Positions 8,278-16,905 are shown, numbered from the stretch's first letter. The stretch: 64,000 nt of DNA from Streptomyces sp. CB02009 (GCF_001905825.1 NZ_LIVV01000016.1:1-64000), one strand, 5' to 3'. Notes: generated by a model not told the origin, from the sequence alone. Program-made: numbers and translations.

Positions 8278-8661
8278 GTGAGCGAAGACCTGGTCAGCCG
8301 TGCGATCGTCATGCCCGACGGCGCCAGAGTGATTGTTGTCGTGAAGCCCGCGCTTGCCGCGCTGAGCGACGCGGAGCTCCTTCTGAAGCTGCCCTTCATC
8401 GAGACCATCAACGAGCGCTGGGCGGAGCAGGAGGCCGAAGAGGAGCGGAAGCGCGAGCAGGGAGCATCATCCGACTGGGCCGTGCCGGACGAACTTCGAG
8501 ACGAGATGGAACGCGCTAAGGCCAAGGGGCTGCAGTCAGACCTCCGAGTGCTTGCACAGCGTCTCCAGGCAGCCGCCCCCGAAGGCACGCGCGACTTCGA
8601 TGAGGGGATCGCCTGGGCGGTGCGATGGCTGGAGAACACGGCCACAGGACTCACCCGCTAG
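8278..8661 (+). CDS. Hypothetical protein
   Basis: The 127-aa protein starts at a GTG at 8278 with GGAG eight bases upstream; longer frames to the left lack a ribosome site. The N-terminus (SRAIVMPDGARVIVVVKPAL) is strand-rich, and the rest is charged and helical (RWAEQEAEEERKREQ). The gene is followed nine bases later by the next gene, so they form an operon. No family is recognised. Confidence 0.6.
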   Translation: MSEDLVSRAIVMPDGARVIVVVKPALAALSDAELLLKLPFIETINERWAEQEAEEERKREQGASSDWAVPDELRDEMERAKAKGLQSDLRVLAQRLQAAAPEGTRDFDEGIAWAVRWLENTATGLTR

Positions 8662-8670
8662 GAGGCCGTC

Positions 8671-9014
8671 ATGGCGGACGAGTTGCACCAGACGACCACC
8701 CGCATCCGGACTCGACATCTTTCGGAATTCCGGACTGTCGTCCTTGAGCTACCGAGCGGAGCCCCGGAGGTTCCACTCCCGTACGGTGCCGGCCTGCTTG
8801 TGCCGACCTACATCCGGATCCACTACGCCACTACTACCCGCCCAACGAGCGCACGACCGCCAGGGCGCGCGTCTTCGGATCGCCGAGGAAGCCTGGCGAG
8901 GCGAAGGAGAGTGGCCTGGTGGACGTCGAGTTCACGCATGAAGCCCACTGGGTCCCGGAGTGGGTCACGCAGCTGATGCGGGACTCCTGCCCCATCGGAT
9001 GGACACTCGCCTGA
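8671..9014 (+). pseudogene. Hypothetical gene with a frameshift
   Basis: An ATG at 8671 with AGGAGG encodes MADELHQTTTRIRTRHLSEF and on to VPTYIRIHYA. Beyond about 8830 that frame becomes Arg/Ser-rich noise, while the adjacent frame continues as YYPPNERTTARARVFGSP and HEAHWVPEWVTQLMRDS to a stop at 9014. A one-base loss in the CACTACTACC stretch explains this. The intact form would be about 114 aa. Either a real lesion or a sequencing error. Confidence 0.55.
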
Positions 9015-9040
9015 TGGAGTGAGCTCCCAGGCGACCCCCG

Positions 9041-9487
9041 TTACGCCGTCGGCGGCGTCATGTACGGCGGGTCCCGCAGCTCAATGTCGCTGACGGTGAT
9101 TCCCTGCTCGTCGGCCAGGCGCTGCAGCTGCTCCTCACGCATGAAGAGGGGTGCTTCGGTGTCGACGAACTGTCCGAGGTACTCGCCCGTATGGCGGTTG
9201 TACGTGATCTTCCTGGTTGCGGCGTTGCCCTCCTCGATCCCCATCCTTTCGACGGCCACCGTGAAGCCGGTGCCCGCGGAAGCGGCGATGGCCCGGTCCC
9301 GGCACTGGTAGATGAACTCTGCTGAGGGGCGGATTGACCCGTCGCTGAAGAGGGCGCGGATCGCCTCCAGCTCGATGGTGTCGCGCGCCGCTGTGATACC
9401 AGCGGCGTGCAGGGCAGCGAGGGCCTCGTCGAAGCGCTCGGCAGGACCGTAGAGGAATGCGTAGACCGTGCCGCGTACGTCGTCCAT
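9041..9487 (-). CDS. Hypothetical protein
   Basis: The 148-aa acidic soluble protein starts MDDVRGTVYAFLYGPAERFD and has a mixed αβ pattern with GFTVAVERMGIEEGNAATRK in the middle. No signal peptide, membrane span or recognised motif. No obvious ribosome site precedes the ATG at 9487. It stands alone between convergent neighbours and lacks the shared leader. Confidence 0.55.
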   Translation of the reverse strand: MDDVRGTVYAFLYGPAERFDEALAALHAAGITAARDTIELEAIRALFSDGSIRPSAEFIYQCRDRAIAASAGTGFTVAVERMGIEEGNAATRKITYNRHTGEYLGQFVDTEAPLFMREEQLQRLADEQGITVSDIELRDPPYMTPPTA

Positions 9488-9646
9488 GGCGCGACCCTAC
9501 CGATGCGGGACCCGGCAAAGCACCCGAACGGCCCACTCGTGGCGGCGTGTCGCTACAGCGACGACCGGCGGTCCGCCATGACCGGGGGGTGTAGCCCGCA
9601 TCGCGCGTTCGGGTGCGAGGTGTTGGGGCACGTCCGGTACGGGCGT

Positions 9647-12190
9647 TCACGCCATCGCCTTCGCGTTCTCGCCGTGCAGCGGGACGGCGGCGAGCTCGGG
9701 CAGACGCTGTGACCACGGCACGCGGCGGACCGGCTCGGGGCGGCCTTTGGCACGTAGCCTCTCCAGCCGTACGGCCAGGAGGTGCTCGGCGGTCCGGGTC
9801 TGGGCTGTCGCGGCAGCCTGGGTCGCGGCGCGGAGGGCGGCGTCGCCGTCGGGCATGGACTGGTGCCAGGGTTTGCCGCGTTCGGTGGCGTACGCCTTGC
9901 GTGCCTCGGCTAGGGCTTCCTCGCTGCGGCCCAGCGTGTCCAGTGCACGCTGCCGGTAGTCCGCGACCGCGTCCTCGGCGGTGAAGAACGCGTTGTACGC
10001 GGCTGCGTCCTTGGCGGCTTCGGGACCGGCGGCATCCAGGTCGGCAAGGTCGGTAATCTTCTGGAACTGCGCCCACTCGGCAGCGATGTCGTTCTCGATG
10101 GCCGCGCGGACCTCGGCGGTGACGGCCGCGATGCTGGACGGGTCGGTCAGGTCGGCCGACCAGGTGGCCTGGAGGAGGCCGGCCTCGCTGATCAGGACCT
10201 CGATCTGCCGCCGGTGGTCGCATGCCTCGCACAGCCCGGCCGACCGCTCCCGGCCGCACTCCTCACACGTGACATCCTGCCGGACTGCGGCCTCGGCTGC
10301 GGCCAGCGTTTCTGCCTCGGCACGGAACGCCGCACGCCGCACCTTCCGCTCCCGGGCTTCTTCGCGGCGGGCAACGAAGCCGACGGCTTCCGCCTTGGCA
10401 TGACGGCGCATCCGGGCCTCGATCTCCCGGTATCGCTCGTCCTGCCCCAGGCCGGGCAACTGCTCGTCCACCTCGGTCGCGATCCGCACCCGCCAGGCAC
10501 GACGAACGTGGAGTACGTTGGCGCAGTTGTCGCAGTCGGCGCCGGTGTCGAGCCGTGTGCCATCGTCGCACCGCACATCCGAGCACGACGGCCGGCGTAC
10601 CAGTCCGCGGTGCGTGATCCACCCGAACGGGGTGGTGATCAGGGCCTCGCCACCGGTCTCCTCGAGCCGGGCCTGCAGCCGGGCGGCCAGCAGCGACGGG
10701 GCCTGACCCGGCCACTGCAGCACCCGCCCCGAGTGCGCCAGCTCCGCCTTCGTGGCCTTCACCACGTGGTCCTGCTGCCAGCGCGACAGGTTCTTCCACA
10801 GCCACGACACCGGCGTCAGAGCCACCCGCAGACCAAGATCAGCAGGAAGTTCCTCCCGTCCCAGCTGCTGCGTCTTTCGACCACCGACTACGGCAAGCCG
10901 GCTACCGAGGCCACCAGGAACGGTGCCTGCCTGCTCCTGTTCATCGACCGGTGGCTCTGCGAGCTTTTCCCCGCGGAGCGGGCTGCCCTCTGCCACCGGG
11001 CTCCCGGACTCGGCAACGGCCGTCTCATGCTCCGGGACCTGGTCCTCACGCACGCACGCGCGGTCCGGCCGATGGCCCTGACCCCCACGGCCTTCGCCGG
11101 AAAAGCCGCCAGAGCGCTGCGGAGAGACGACGGGAGTAACCATGTGAGGGTGATCAGTGTGAAGGTCTGCCGCAACGTCGGGCTCTGCAATACCCGCCAC
11201 ATCCTCCACCAGCACCCTGCTGACCTGCAGATCCCTCTCCGCCTCCGGCGACTCACCAGGCCCTGCCGCAACATCGGGGTCTGAAAGATCGGCCTCCAGG
11301 TCTGCCACACGGTCCTCCTGAACGTCGCTGGCGACCGTACGGCCGTGCGCGGCAGCGACCGCCGGCACCATCAGCCGAGACCTGTTCGGCATACCCGAGC
11401 CCGTCTGCAGCCGTACCCGGAGCACCAGCCCCCGGTCCTCCAGGCGCTCCAGCACCCGCTCCCCCGCCGACGCCGTGCACCCCAGCAGCCGCGCCACCGT
11501 CGCCGCCGCTCGTCCACGCCTGGTGTCCACGGTCCCACCACACAGCCGCACCCGCCCGGTCTCCCGCGCCTCCAGCACCAGCAGCAGCAACGCGAGGCGG
11601 TCCGTCGCCGCACCCCGACCGGTACGCGTACCGATCAGCCCGGCCGGAGTGACCGAGCCATCCTGGTGCGCCCAGCCCGGAGCCATCACCGCCTCCAACA
11701 ACCCCAGCAGCGTCGCGAGCTGCTTCTTGGCCAGCGCCAGCGGGTGGCCAACCACGTCCTGCGCCTTCGTCAGCGCCAGCACCTCGCACTTCAGACCGCC
11801 GTCCTGGCCGAACTCCCCCTCCGCCGTGCTGATGGACACCACGCCCGAGCGGCGCAGCGCCGGAATCACAACCGAGGCAACATACGACTGCGACATACCT
11901 AGCCAACGGCCCAGCTCGGAGGTGCGGATCTCCACCACACCCGACTCCGCCGGCGTCCGTGAGGCCAGCACCACAACCGCCAGCCGCGCTGCATCCACCA
12001 CACCGTCCAGACCATCCAGGTCGAGCAACGCCCGCACCACGGCACGAAGACGCACCCGCGTACCCCGCCCCAGCGCCAAAGGACGCCCCGGGCCCCGTAC
12101 CGGAACAGGACCGAGAGCCACCCTTCCCCGGGCATGGCGGCGCACGTGGAAACCCCCGGCCACTGCCTGTGCCGCCAGTACCGCGCTCAT
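9647..12190 (-). CDS. Large winged-helix / zinc-finger protein, candidate replication initiator
   Basis: This is the largest minus-strand gene (847 aa from the ATG at 12190, preceded by AGGTGA). Residues about 60-190 contain a helix-turn-helix (IRTSELGRWLGMSQSYVASV), and a second winged-helix lies at about 200-300 (AAATVARLLGCTASAGERVL). A low-complexity linker follows. The C-terminal third carries two Cys clusters (SCSDVRCDD..CDNCANVL and CEECGRERSAGLCEACDHR), probable zinc sites, and long charged helices. Size and domain mix, together with inverted repeats just upstream and a DciA-like gene beside it, make a plasmid replication protein the best guess. No relaxase or helicase motif is visible, so a transcription factor is the alternative. 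Confidence 0.6.
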   Translation of the reverse strand: MSAVLAAQAVAGGFHVRRHARGRVALGPVPVRGPGRPLALGRGTRVRLRAVVRALLDLDGLDGVVDAARLAVVVLASRTPAESGVVEIRTSELGRWLGMSQSYVASVVIPALRRSGVVSISTAEGEFGQDGGLKCEVLALTKAQDVVGHPLALAKKQLATLLGLLEAVMAPGWAHQDGSVTPAGLIGTRTGRGAATDRLALLLLVLEARETGRVRLCGGTVDTRRGRAAATVARLLGCTASAGERVLERLEDRGLVLRVRLQTGSGMPNRSRLMVPAVAAAHGRTVASDVQEDRVADLEADLSDPDVAAGPGESPEAERDLQVSRVLVEDVAGIAEPDVAADLHTDHPHMVTPVVSPQRSGGFSGEGRGGQGHRPDRACVREDQVPEHETAVAESGSPVAEGSPLRGEKLAEPPVDEQEQAGTVPGGLGSRLAVVGGRKTQQLGREELPADLGLRVALTPVSWLWKNLSRWQQDHVVKATKAELAHSGRVLQWPGQAPSLLAARLQARLEETGGEALITTPFGWITHRGLVRRPSCSDVRCDDGTRLDTGADCDNCANVLHVRRAWRVRIATEVDEQLPGLGQDERYREIEARMRRHAKAEAVGFVARREEARERKVRRAAFRAEAETLAAAEAAVRQDVTCEECGRERSAGLCEACDHRRQIEVLISEAGLLQATWSADLTDPSSIAAVTAEVRAAIENDIAAEWAQFQKITDLADLDAAGPEAAKDAAAYNAFFTAEDAVADYRQRALDTLGRSEEALAEARKAYATERGKPWHQSMPDGDAALRAATQAAATAQTRTAEHLLAVRLERLRAKGRPEPVRRVPWSQRLPELAAVPLHGENAKAMA

Positions 12191-12287
12191 CGGCTCACCT
12201 GCCGGCACACCAGGGGAAAGCCCGGCGGTGAGCACCGCCACTGCAGGTCAGAGACCTGTCCTGCGATGAGAGACCAGCGAGCGGAGA

Positions 12288-12362
12288 AGGAGACGTCACA
12301 CAGACGGAAGGGGCGACGATGCACCGTTTCGTGACCACCGAAACGTGTGATGGACGTCACAC
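12288..12362. promoter_or_regulatory. Inverted repeats upstream of the large winged-helix gene
   Basis: CGTTTCG (12325-12331) and CGAAACG (12339-12345) form a 7-bp palindrome with a 7-nt spacer. GTGTGA (12345-12350) and TCACAC further right form another, and GACGTCACACA occurs twice (near 12292 and 12354). These look like operators or origin-type binding sites for the neighbouring DNA-binding protein. Confidence 0.45.
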
Positions 12363-12427
12363 ACGTACCTCGATCAACCGAAGGTCCTGTGCGATCTGCC
12401 GGTGGACCGTCCTGCCGCAGTGGCTGT

Positions 12428-13318
12428 TCACCCGGCCTGCCGCAGGGCGGGCGCGGCAGGCGGCACCGTCCGTCCGGCGCGCTCGGCGCGGGCCCGCAAG
12501 ATCGCGGCACTGCGGGTGGCGTCGTTGGCTTGGCGCTGCTGGGCGCGGAACTCCTCCAGCGACGTCGGCGTCTCGCCCTCCTGGTCCTCCCCCGAGATGT
12601 CGGGAAAGGCGCGGGTGCCGAGGTCGAGGCGGACCTGCGCCTGGCGGCCGACGGCCGCGGCCAGGGCCGGGTCCTGCTGGAACGGTGTCCCCGCCTCGTG
12701 GTGGAGGGCGAGCACGCGCCGGAATCCCGCAGAGGCGGTCTCGCGCGTCTTCACCGGCCCGGCCGGCTCGGCCGCCGTCCTTCCGGCGGCGGGGGGGGTG
12801 AGGTGACGGGGAGCGTGCCGGGCTGGCGGACCCGGACGGTGCGCACGGCGGCTGCGCCCGACATCTCGTTGGTGGCGGTGATGATCCGGGGGGGCATCAG
12901 CCGGAGCTGGGTGGCGTAGGCGGGCGAGTCGGGCATCAGGTCGAGCTGCCCGGTCTCCGGGTCGAAAGCGAGGGCGGTGGTGTGGGCGGCGAGTCGGGGG
13001 GGCGACGGCGGCGGCGATGTCGGGCCAGCGGTCCAGGATGCTGCCGCCGGCGGCCGGGACGTCCCAGCCCCGGTCGGCCAGCAGGCTCTGGAAAGCCCCG
13101 GAGAGTCCGACCGGGGCGCGCCCGTGGTGCTGGATGTTCGACGTCTTCTTCGGGCGGCGGGCCGGGCCGGGCCGGTCGTTGCCGCGCTGCTTGGCGTCCT
13201 GGCGGGCGCGCTGGAGCATGAGGCGGGCCAGGTCGGCCCCCGACGCCTCGGCGCCGGCAGCGGTGGTGTTCCGCTGGGTGGGGACGGCGGCGGTGGTGGT
13301 CTGGGTGGTGTCGGTCAT
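12428..13318 (-). pseudogene. DciA-like (DUF721) helicase-loader homologue with two frameshifts
   Basis: From an ATG at 13318 (AAGGAGG upstream) the frame encodes a charged N-terminus and then the DUF721 signature AFQSLLADRGWDVPAAGGSI and LDRWPDIAAAVAP. A run of seven G at 12995-13001 shifts the frame. The shifted frame continues correctly as RLAAHTTALAFDPETGQLDL, MPDSPAYATQLRLMPPRI and GAAAVRTVRVRQPG. A run of eight G near 12789-12796 returns the reading to the first frame for the C-terminal 110 residues. DciA proteins recruit the replicative helicase. The two lesions lie in homopolymers and compensate, so the gene may be intact in reality. Confidence 0.65.
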
Positions 13319-13332
13319 GGTCGATGCCTCCT

Positions 13333-13620
13333 TCAGGCGCCGCAGGCGAGGGTGGTCAGGGAGCTGCGGCGGATCTGGTCGATCCGGCGGGCGCGGTTCA
13401 TCAGCTCGGGCCCGTAGACGCTCAGGGCCTCGTCGTAGCCGCAGCCGTGGATGGTGTCGGTGATCATGCTGGTGACGCCGGCCTTGAGCTCGCCAGGGCG
13501 GCGGCGCGCATGCCGGCAAACTCGGTCTCGTCGACCTCGTAGGAGGCCGCGCCCGGGGCGGAGGCGTCGGGGAGGTCCTGGGCGACGGGCCGTGAGAGGT
13601 TCCGCGTCCGAAGCGTTCCG
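13333..13620 (-). pseudogene. Hypothetical gene with a frameshift
   Basis: The C-terminal 50 residues (LKAGVTSMITDTIHGCGYDE to SSLTTLACGA) are in one frame, while the preceding segment (NLSRPVAQDLPDASAPGAAS and YEVDETEFAGMRAAALA) is in another. Loss of one base near 13490 (GCGAGCTC, expected GCGGAGCTC) explains this. The start is unresolved. It lies 15 bases before the DciA-like gene and is probably co-transcribed with it. Confidence 0.5.
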
Positions 13621-13813
13621 GGCGATGGCCGCTCCCGGCGCAGAACTCGACGTGCTCAAGGAGTCGGGCAGGTGAGGGACGCAACGTTATGCCGTCTGCT
13701 GCCAGTACGGCGGTGGAAGTAGCCGCGAGCTGGCAGCAACGCCAAGCAGGGGAGCCGGTGTCTCTTGTGCGCCCACCGCGGAGGGGATCGTCGGGCCCAG
13801 CCGGGCGGGAGAG

Positions 13814-13848
13814 CTCCGGGGCGTGGGCGCAGCGCCCACGCCCCGGAG
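13814..13848 (-). terminator. Perfect GC stem-loop
   Basis: CTCCGGGGCGTGGGCGC (13814-13830) pairs over 17 bp with GCGCCCACGCCCCGGAG (13832-13848), ten bases past the stop of the gene at 13858-14286. Confidence 0.75.
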
Positions 13849-13857
13849 TCCACCGGT

Positions 13858-14286
13858 TCAGACCGTCAGGCTGGGTGCGGCCACGTACTTCACGCCCTCC
13901 TCCGGCGGAATCACTTCGCCGGTCTCCGCGTCCTTGCAGTAGGCGTGGAGGATTTCGGATGCGCTGAGGGGTTTGGCGTGGGACTCCGTCAGCTTCCAGC
14001 CCATCACTTTGGAACCCTGGTCGACGGTCGTGCGGATCACCGCGCCACCGCCAGTCACGGCGGCGAGGGTGAGCACAAAGATCGCTTCGTGAGCGTCGTC
14101 CGGGTCCACGGTGCTGGTCGCGCCGTCGTTGGTGAACGGCACGGAGGCTGAGAGGGTGGCACCGTTCGTGGATGCCGCGACAACGAGATGGTGAAAGCCG
14201 TCCCCCACCGCCTTGAGGAAGCCCATCAACAGCGCAGCGGGGCGCTCAGTGTCGTACGGGGTCTTGTCGTACGCCGTGATTTCCAT
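13858..14286 (-). CDS. Hypothetical protein of the leader-controlled array
   Basis: The 142-aa protein starts at the ATG at 14286 behind GAGAGGAAT. It opens MEITAYDKTPYDTERPAALL and contains FHHLVVAASTNGATLSASVP and AIFVLTLAAVTGGGAVIRTT, giving an αβ profile without signal peptide or known motif. It is the only gene of its unit, between leader copy 2 and a 17-bp stem-loop, a cassette-like layout shared across the array. Function unknown. Confidence 0.65.
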   Translation of the reverse strand: MEITAYDKTPYDTERPAALLMGFLKAVGDGFHHLVVAASTNGATLSASVPFTNDGATSTVDPDDAHEAIFVLTLAAVTGGGAVIRTTVDQGSKVMGWKLTESHAKPLSASEILHAYCKDAETGEVIPPEEGVKYVAAPSLTV

Positions 14287-14318
14287 GCCGATTCCTCTCG
14301 GTCTGCTTCCGGTTCTCT

Positions 14319-14370
14319 GGTCGGCTGCCACCGCCAACCGTTGAGACAACTATAACCTATGAGCATCACT
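14319..14370 (-). promoter_or_regulatory. Shared promoter/hairpin leader, copy 2
   Basis: Minus strand: AGTGAT, 10 nt, TATAGTTGTCTCA, then stem GGTTGGC / GCCGACC (one G-U) around GGTGGCA (14319-14339). Serves the gene starting at 14286. Confidence 0.8.
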
Positions 14371-14431
14371 CGCGGGAAGCTTCGTGGATCTTTCCCGGGG
14401 AACTTCCGTACGCGAGAGGCGCTGCGAACCT

Positions 14432-14460
14432 GTGGCGCCCCACTTCTGGGTGGGCGCCAC
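14432..14460 (-). terminator. Terminator after the DUF6573 gene
   Basis: GTGGCGCCCCAC pairs with GTGGGCGCCAC (one bulged C), ten bases beyond the stop at 14470. Confidence 0.65.
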
Positions 14461-14469
14461 CGTGGCCGG

Positions 14470-14967
14470 TCAGTCCTCGTCGGGCAGGGAGATCGTGAGC
14501 ACGGGCTCCATCCCGTCGCCGGGCCCGCATGTGGCGAGCAGCCACGCCCGCTCGCTCTCGTGGCCCTCCCCATCGCGGGGAACCCGGTAGAGCTCGACGG
14601 TGCAGGAAGTCCCGTCGCCCGACCGCTTGATGGCGTAGTGGGTCATCCGGAGCACGTCCCAGAGGCGTCCGGTCTCGTCCTGGCAGGTCTGCCGGTTGTC
14701 CTGGTCGGTCCAGGCGACGCAGTCGGCCCACGCCGCCGCGGTGAGGGCCACGGGGATCGTGAACCCTGCCTCGCGTGCGACGTCGTCGCCGACGGCGACC
14801 AGGGCCCCGTCGGCGAGGGCGCTGGCGCGGCTGTACGCGTGGATGGCTCCTCCGAAGAAGTCGGCCACGGAAACGGCCGGCTGCTCCGCCTCGGGGGTCC
14901 AGCGCATCGCGTCGGGGCTCATGCTGTCCGGGTTCGCGGTGCCGCTGATGAGGGTCTTGTCGGTCAT
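14470..14967 (-). CDS. DUF6573 family protein
   Basis: The 165-aa protein carries the family core VADFFGGAIHAYSRASALAD followed by GALVAVGDDVAREAGFTIPV and ALTAAAWADCVAW. The family occurs on actinobacterial phages and plasmids; its function is unknown. The C-terminal half (ELYRVPRDGEGHESERAWLL) is strand-rich. ATG at 14967 follows AAAGGGC. It is the second gene of a unit led by the zinc-site gene at 15067-15321, and a promoterless GTGGCA hairpin stands just before it. Confidence 0.75.
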   Translation of the reverse strand: MTDKTLISGTANPDSMSPDAMRWTPEAEQPAVSVADFFGGAIHAYSRASALADGALVAVGDDVAREAGFTIPVALTAAAWADCVAWTDQDNRQTCQDETGRLWDVLRMTHYAIKRSGDGTSCTVELYRVPRDGEGHESERAWLLATCGPGDGMEPVLTISLPDED

Positions 14968-14998
14968 GGTCTGCCCTTTCGTGAGCGGTGTTCTCGGC

Positions 14999-15025
14999 GG
15001 CGGCGGGGTGCCACTCCCCGCCGCC
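14999..15025 (-). promoter_or_regulatory. GTGGCA hairpin without promoter (internal)
   Basis: Minus strand: GGCGGCGGGG / CCCCGCCGCC, a perfect 10-bp stem around AGTGGCA, 32 bases before the ATG of the DUF6573 gene. No TATAGT box is present, so the hairpin acts within the transcript. Confidence 0.75.
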
Positions 15026-15030
15026 CTGGG

Positions 15031-15058
15031 CGGGGCGCAGCCGGGTGGCTGCGCCCCG
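15031..15058 (-). terminator. GC stem-loop between two array genes
   Basis: CGGGGCGCAGCC (15031-15042) pairs perfectly with GGCTGCGCCCCG (15047-15058), just past the stop of the gene at 15067-15321. It may attenuate read-through to the DUF6573 gene. Confidence 0.6.
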
Positions 15059-15066
15059 AGGGAAGG

Positions 15067-15321
15067 TCAGGCGTTCACGGCCGACCGGGTGATGGATGCG
15101 CGGCGCACGTGGTGCACCACGCAGGCGTCCGTGTCCTCGGCGAACGGGTCGGTGAGGTGGTAGCGCGTGTCGGCGCTCCCGACGTGGTCCGCGTGTCCGC
15201 AGTGGGCGCAGAAGCACAGCCGGGCCATGTAGAGGCCGTGGCACTCGGGCTTGCTGCCGTGGTACAGGACCAGGTCGCCGGGCTCGACGAGATCAAGGGT
15301 GCGGAGCAGGGTGTCGGACAT
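15067..15321 (-). CDS. Small protein with probable zinc site
   Basis: The 84-aa protein starts at the ATG at 15321 (GAGGAGG upstream). It contains LDLVEPGDLVLYHGSKPECH, then CFCAHCGHADHVG and later CVVHHVRRA, giving four Cys and several His suited to bind one metal. No family is recognised. First gene behind leader copy 3. Confidence 0.6.
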   Translation of the reverse strand: MSDTLLRTLDLVEPGDLVLYHGSKPECHGLYMARLCFCAHCGHADHVGSADTRYHLTDPFAEDTDACVVHHVRRASITRSAVNA

Positions 15322-15358
15322 GGGTGCCTCCTCACGACTGTGCGTGGATTCGGTTTGC

Positions 15359-15410
15359 GATCGACTGCCACCGCCGACCACTGAGACAACTATAACACAC
15401 ATTGATCACT
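15359..15410 (-). promoter_or_regulatory. Shared promoter/hairpin leader, copy 3
   Basis: Minus strand: AGTGAT, 10 nt, TATAGTTGTCTCA, stem GGTCGGC / GTCGATC (two G-U pairs) around GGTGGCA (15359-15379). Confidence 0.8.
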
Positions 15411-15606
15411 GCGGTGCTCGCATTAGCCCGCCCACCTGGGGGAACCGCTCTCGCCCGTATTCCGTCGACAGCGAGGGCTCCGCCGGCACTTCCTCTGTGG
15501 CCGGCACCGCTGGAGCATGCCGCGGCCGGTGCGCCGAGGGTGCGGGAGGGAGTCCGCCGCGGGCTCAGAGCGGTTCAGCCGGTGCACCCGCCGACCGGAA
15601 CGCGAG

Positions 15607-15644
15607 TGCGCCCCCATCGTGCGGCAGGGCACGGTGGGGGCGCA
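15607..15644 (-). terminator. Terminator of the three-gene unit 16905-15659
   Basis: TGCGCCCCCATCGTGC (15607-15622) pairs with GCACGGTGGGGGCGCA (15629-15644) with one G-U, 15 bases past the last stop. Confidence 0.75.
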
Positions 15645-15658
15645 GGGCGGGAGGGCGT

Positions 15659-16204
15659 CTATCCGGTCGTGATGCTGGCGCGTACGGCCGCGACTGCGGC
15701 GGCGGTGTCAGCGGCCAGGTCAGAGGTGTGGGAGTCGTACAGGACGGTGGCCTCGACACCGTCGCTGCCGAAAGCGCAGGCGAGCCAACCGGCGTGATCA
15801 GTCAGCGGGTAGTCCACCTCGGCCTCGTGCCGGTCCTGGCCGGTGAGCAGGACCTCGCCGCCGTCGGGGGTGGGGACGGCGATCCAGGAGCCGCCGGAGC
15901 CCGGGTGTGCATCCCTGGTGGCTTCGACGCCCGCCTCGGCCAGGACCCGCTGGAGGTACTCCCCTGCGGTGTCTTCCTCGGCGTAGCCGAAGTCGCGGCA
16001 GAACGCGTAGGCCAGATCCGCGGCAGTGTCCGGGTCGGGGGCGTTGAACTCCTCGGCCCACCGGGTGAAGTCCTCCTCGCTGGTGGCGAGCAGCTCGACC
16101 TGGTCCGCGACGGGGCCCGCGAGGACGGCCGCGATGAGCAGCTCGGTGCCGTCGACGTCGAGGGTCAGCCCGATGACGGTGTACGTCTGGGTGGCGGCGG
16201 TCAC
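15659..16204 (-). CDS. Hypothetical protein
   Basis: The 181-aa acidic protein starts at a GTG at 16204 whose last bases overlap the stop of the preceding gene (GTGA), indicating translational coupling. Segments TYTVIGLTLDVDGTELLIAA and GGSWIAVPTPDGGEVLLTGQ suggest β-sheet; the last 50 residues are helical. No known domain. Third gene behind leader copy 4. Confidence 0.6.
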   Translation of the reverse strand: MTAATQTYTVIGLTLDVDGTELLIAAVLAGPVADQVELLATSEEDFTRWAEEFNAPDPDTAADLAYAFCRDFGYAEEDTAGEYLQRVLAEAGVEATRDAHPGSGGSWIAVPTPDGGEVLLTGQDRHEAEVDYPLTDHAGWLACAFGSDGVEATVLYDSHTSDLAADTAAAVAAVRASITTG

Positions 16205-16467
16205 GCGATCAGCCTGAAGTGCGCGGCGTCGACCGCCTGGGCTCCGAGGTCTCCGAGGAAGGCTGCGACGACGTAGGCACCGTGGTCTCCGCCCCAGAGA
16301 GTCTCAGGGGTCTCCCCATCTTCCTCGGCGCGGTGCGGGAAGGCTTCCAGTACTGCGGCGGCCGCGTTTGCCTTGGCTTCCTCGAAATCCGCTCCGTCGG
16401 CGACGACTGCGAATGTTGAGGCGAGATCCCAGACTTCGTACCAGTCTCCGATGATGGTGAATTTCAT
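16201..16467 (-). CDS. Small hypothetical protein
   Basis: The 88-aa protein (ATG at 16467, AAAGGA upstream) begins MKFTIIGDWYEVWDLASTFA and has an Ala-rich helix FEEAKANAAAAVLEAF. The β-α pattern resembles small phage/plasmid accessory proteins but matches no named family. Middle gene of a three-gene unit, coupled to the next gene by a GTGA overlap. Confidence 0.6.
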   Translation of the reverse strand: MKFTIIGDWYEVWDLASTFAVVADGADFEEAKANAAAAVLEAFPHRAEEDGETPETLWGGDHGAYVVAAFLGDLGAQAVDAAHFRLIA

Positions 16468-16489
16468 GGTTTCCTTTCGCTGAATTCGG

Positions 16490-16516
16490 GGGCCCCGGAA
16501 TTGGGTTCCGGGGCCC
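16490..16516 (-). terminator. Intercistronic stem-loop
   Basis: GGGCCCCGGAA pairs with TTCCGGGGCCC around TTGGG, between the first and second genes of the unit. Its loop lacks GTGGCA, so it is not a leader copy. Confidence 0.55.
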
Positions 16517-16530
16517 GGGGTGACCTGCGT

Positions 16531-16905
16531 TTAGCGGCGCGGCCGGGGGATGTCGCGGTGACGGCTGAAGAAGCGGTCGATGAGTACGAGCGCCTGGTCC
16601 TCGGTGAGGCCGAGCACGCTGCCGCCGGACGTGGTGGTGCCGGTGAACACGGCGAGTCCGCTGACCTTGTAGGGCATGGCCCGGTAGGTGTGCAGGAGTT
16701 CGATGGCCGGTCCGTTGTCGGGGTGCCCGAGCGGGAAGGCCCACTCGTCGGTCCACATGATCAGCCGGGTGGTCAGGTCGACGCATCGGACCTGGTCAGC
16801 GTCCAGTGCGTCCTGCGGGCTCATCTCGGAGCCCCAGTCGAGGAGGCGGAATCCGCCGGTGGGCTCGACCCGGAGGGCGTAGCTGTCCTGGAGGAGGGTG
16901 GGCAT
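16531..16905 (-). CDS. Hypothetical protein
   Basis: The 124-aa protein starts at the ATG at 16905 (AAAGGGGA upstream). It opens MPTLLQDSYALRVEPTGGFR and contains VDLTTRLIMWTDEWAFPLGH and GLTEDQALVLIDRFFSRHRD, an αβ protein of unknown function. It is the first gene behind leader copy 4. Confidence 0.6.
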   Translation of the reverse strand: MPTLLQDSYALRVEPTGGFRLLDWGSEMSPQDALDADQVRCVDLTTRLIMWTDEWAFPLGHPDNGPAIELLHTYRAMPYKVSGLAVFTGTTTSGGSVLGLTEDQALVLIDRFFSRHRDIPRPRR

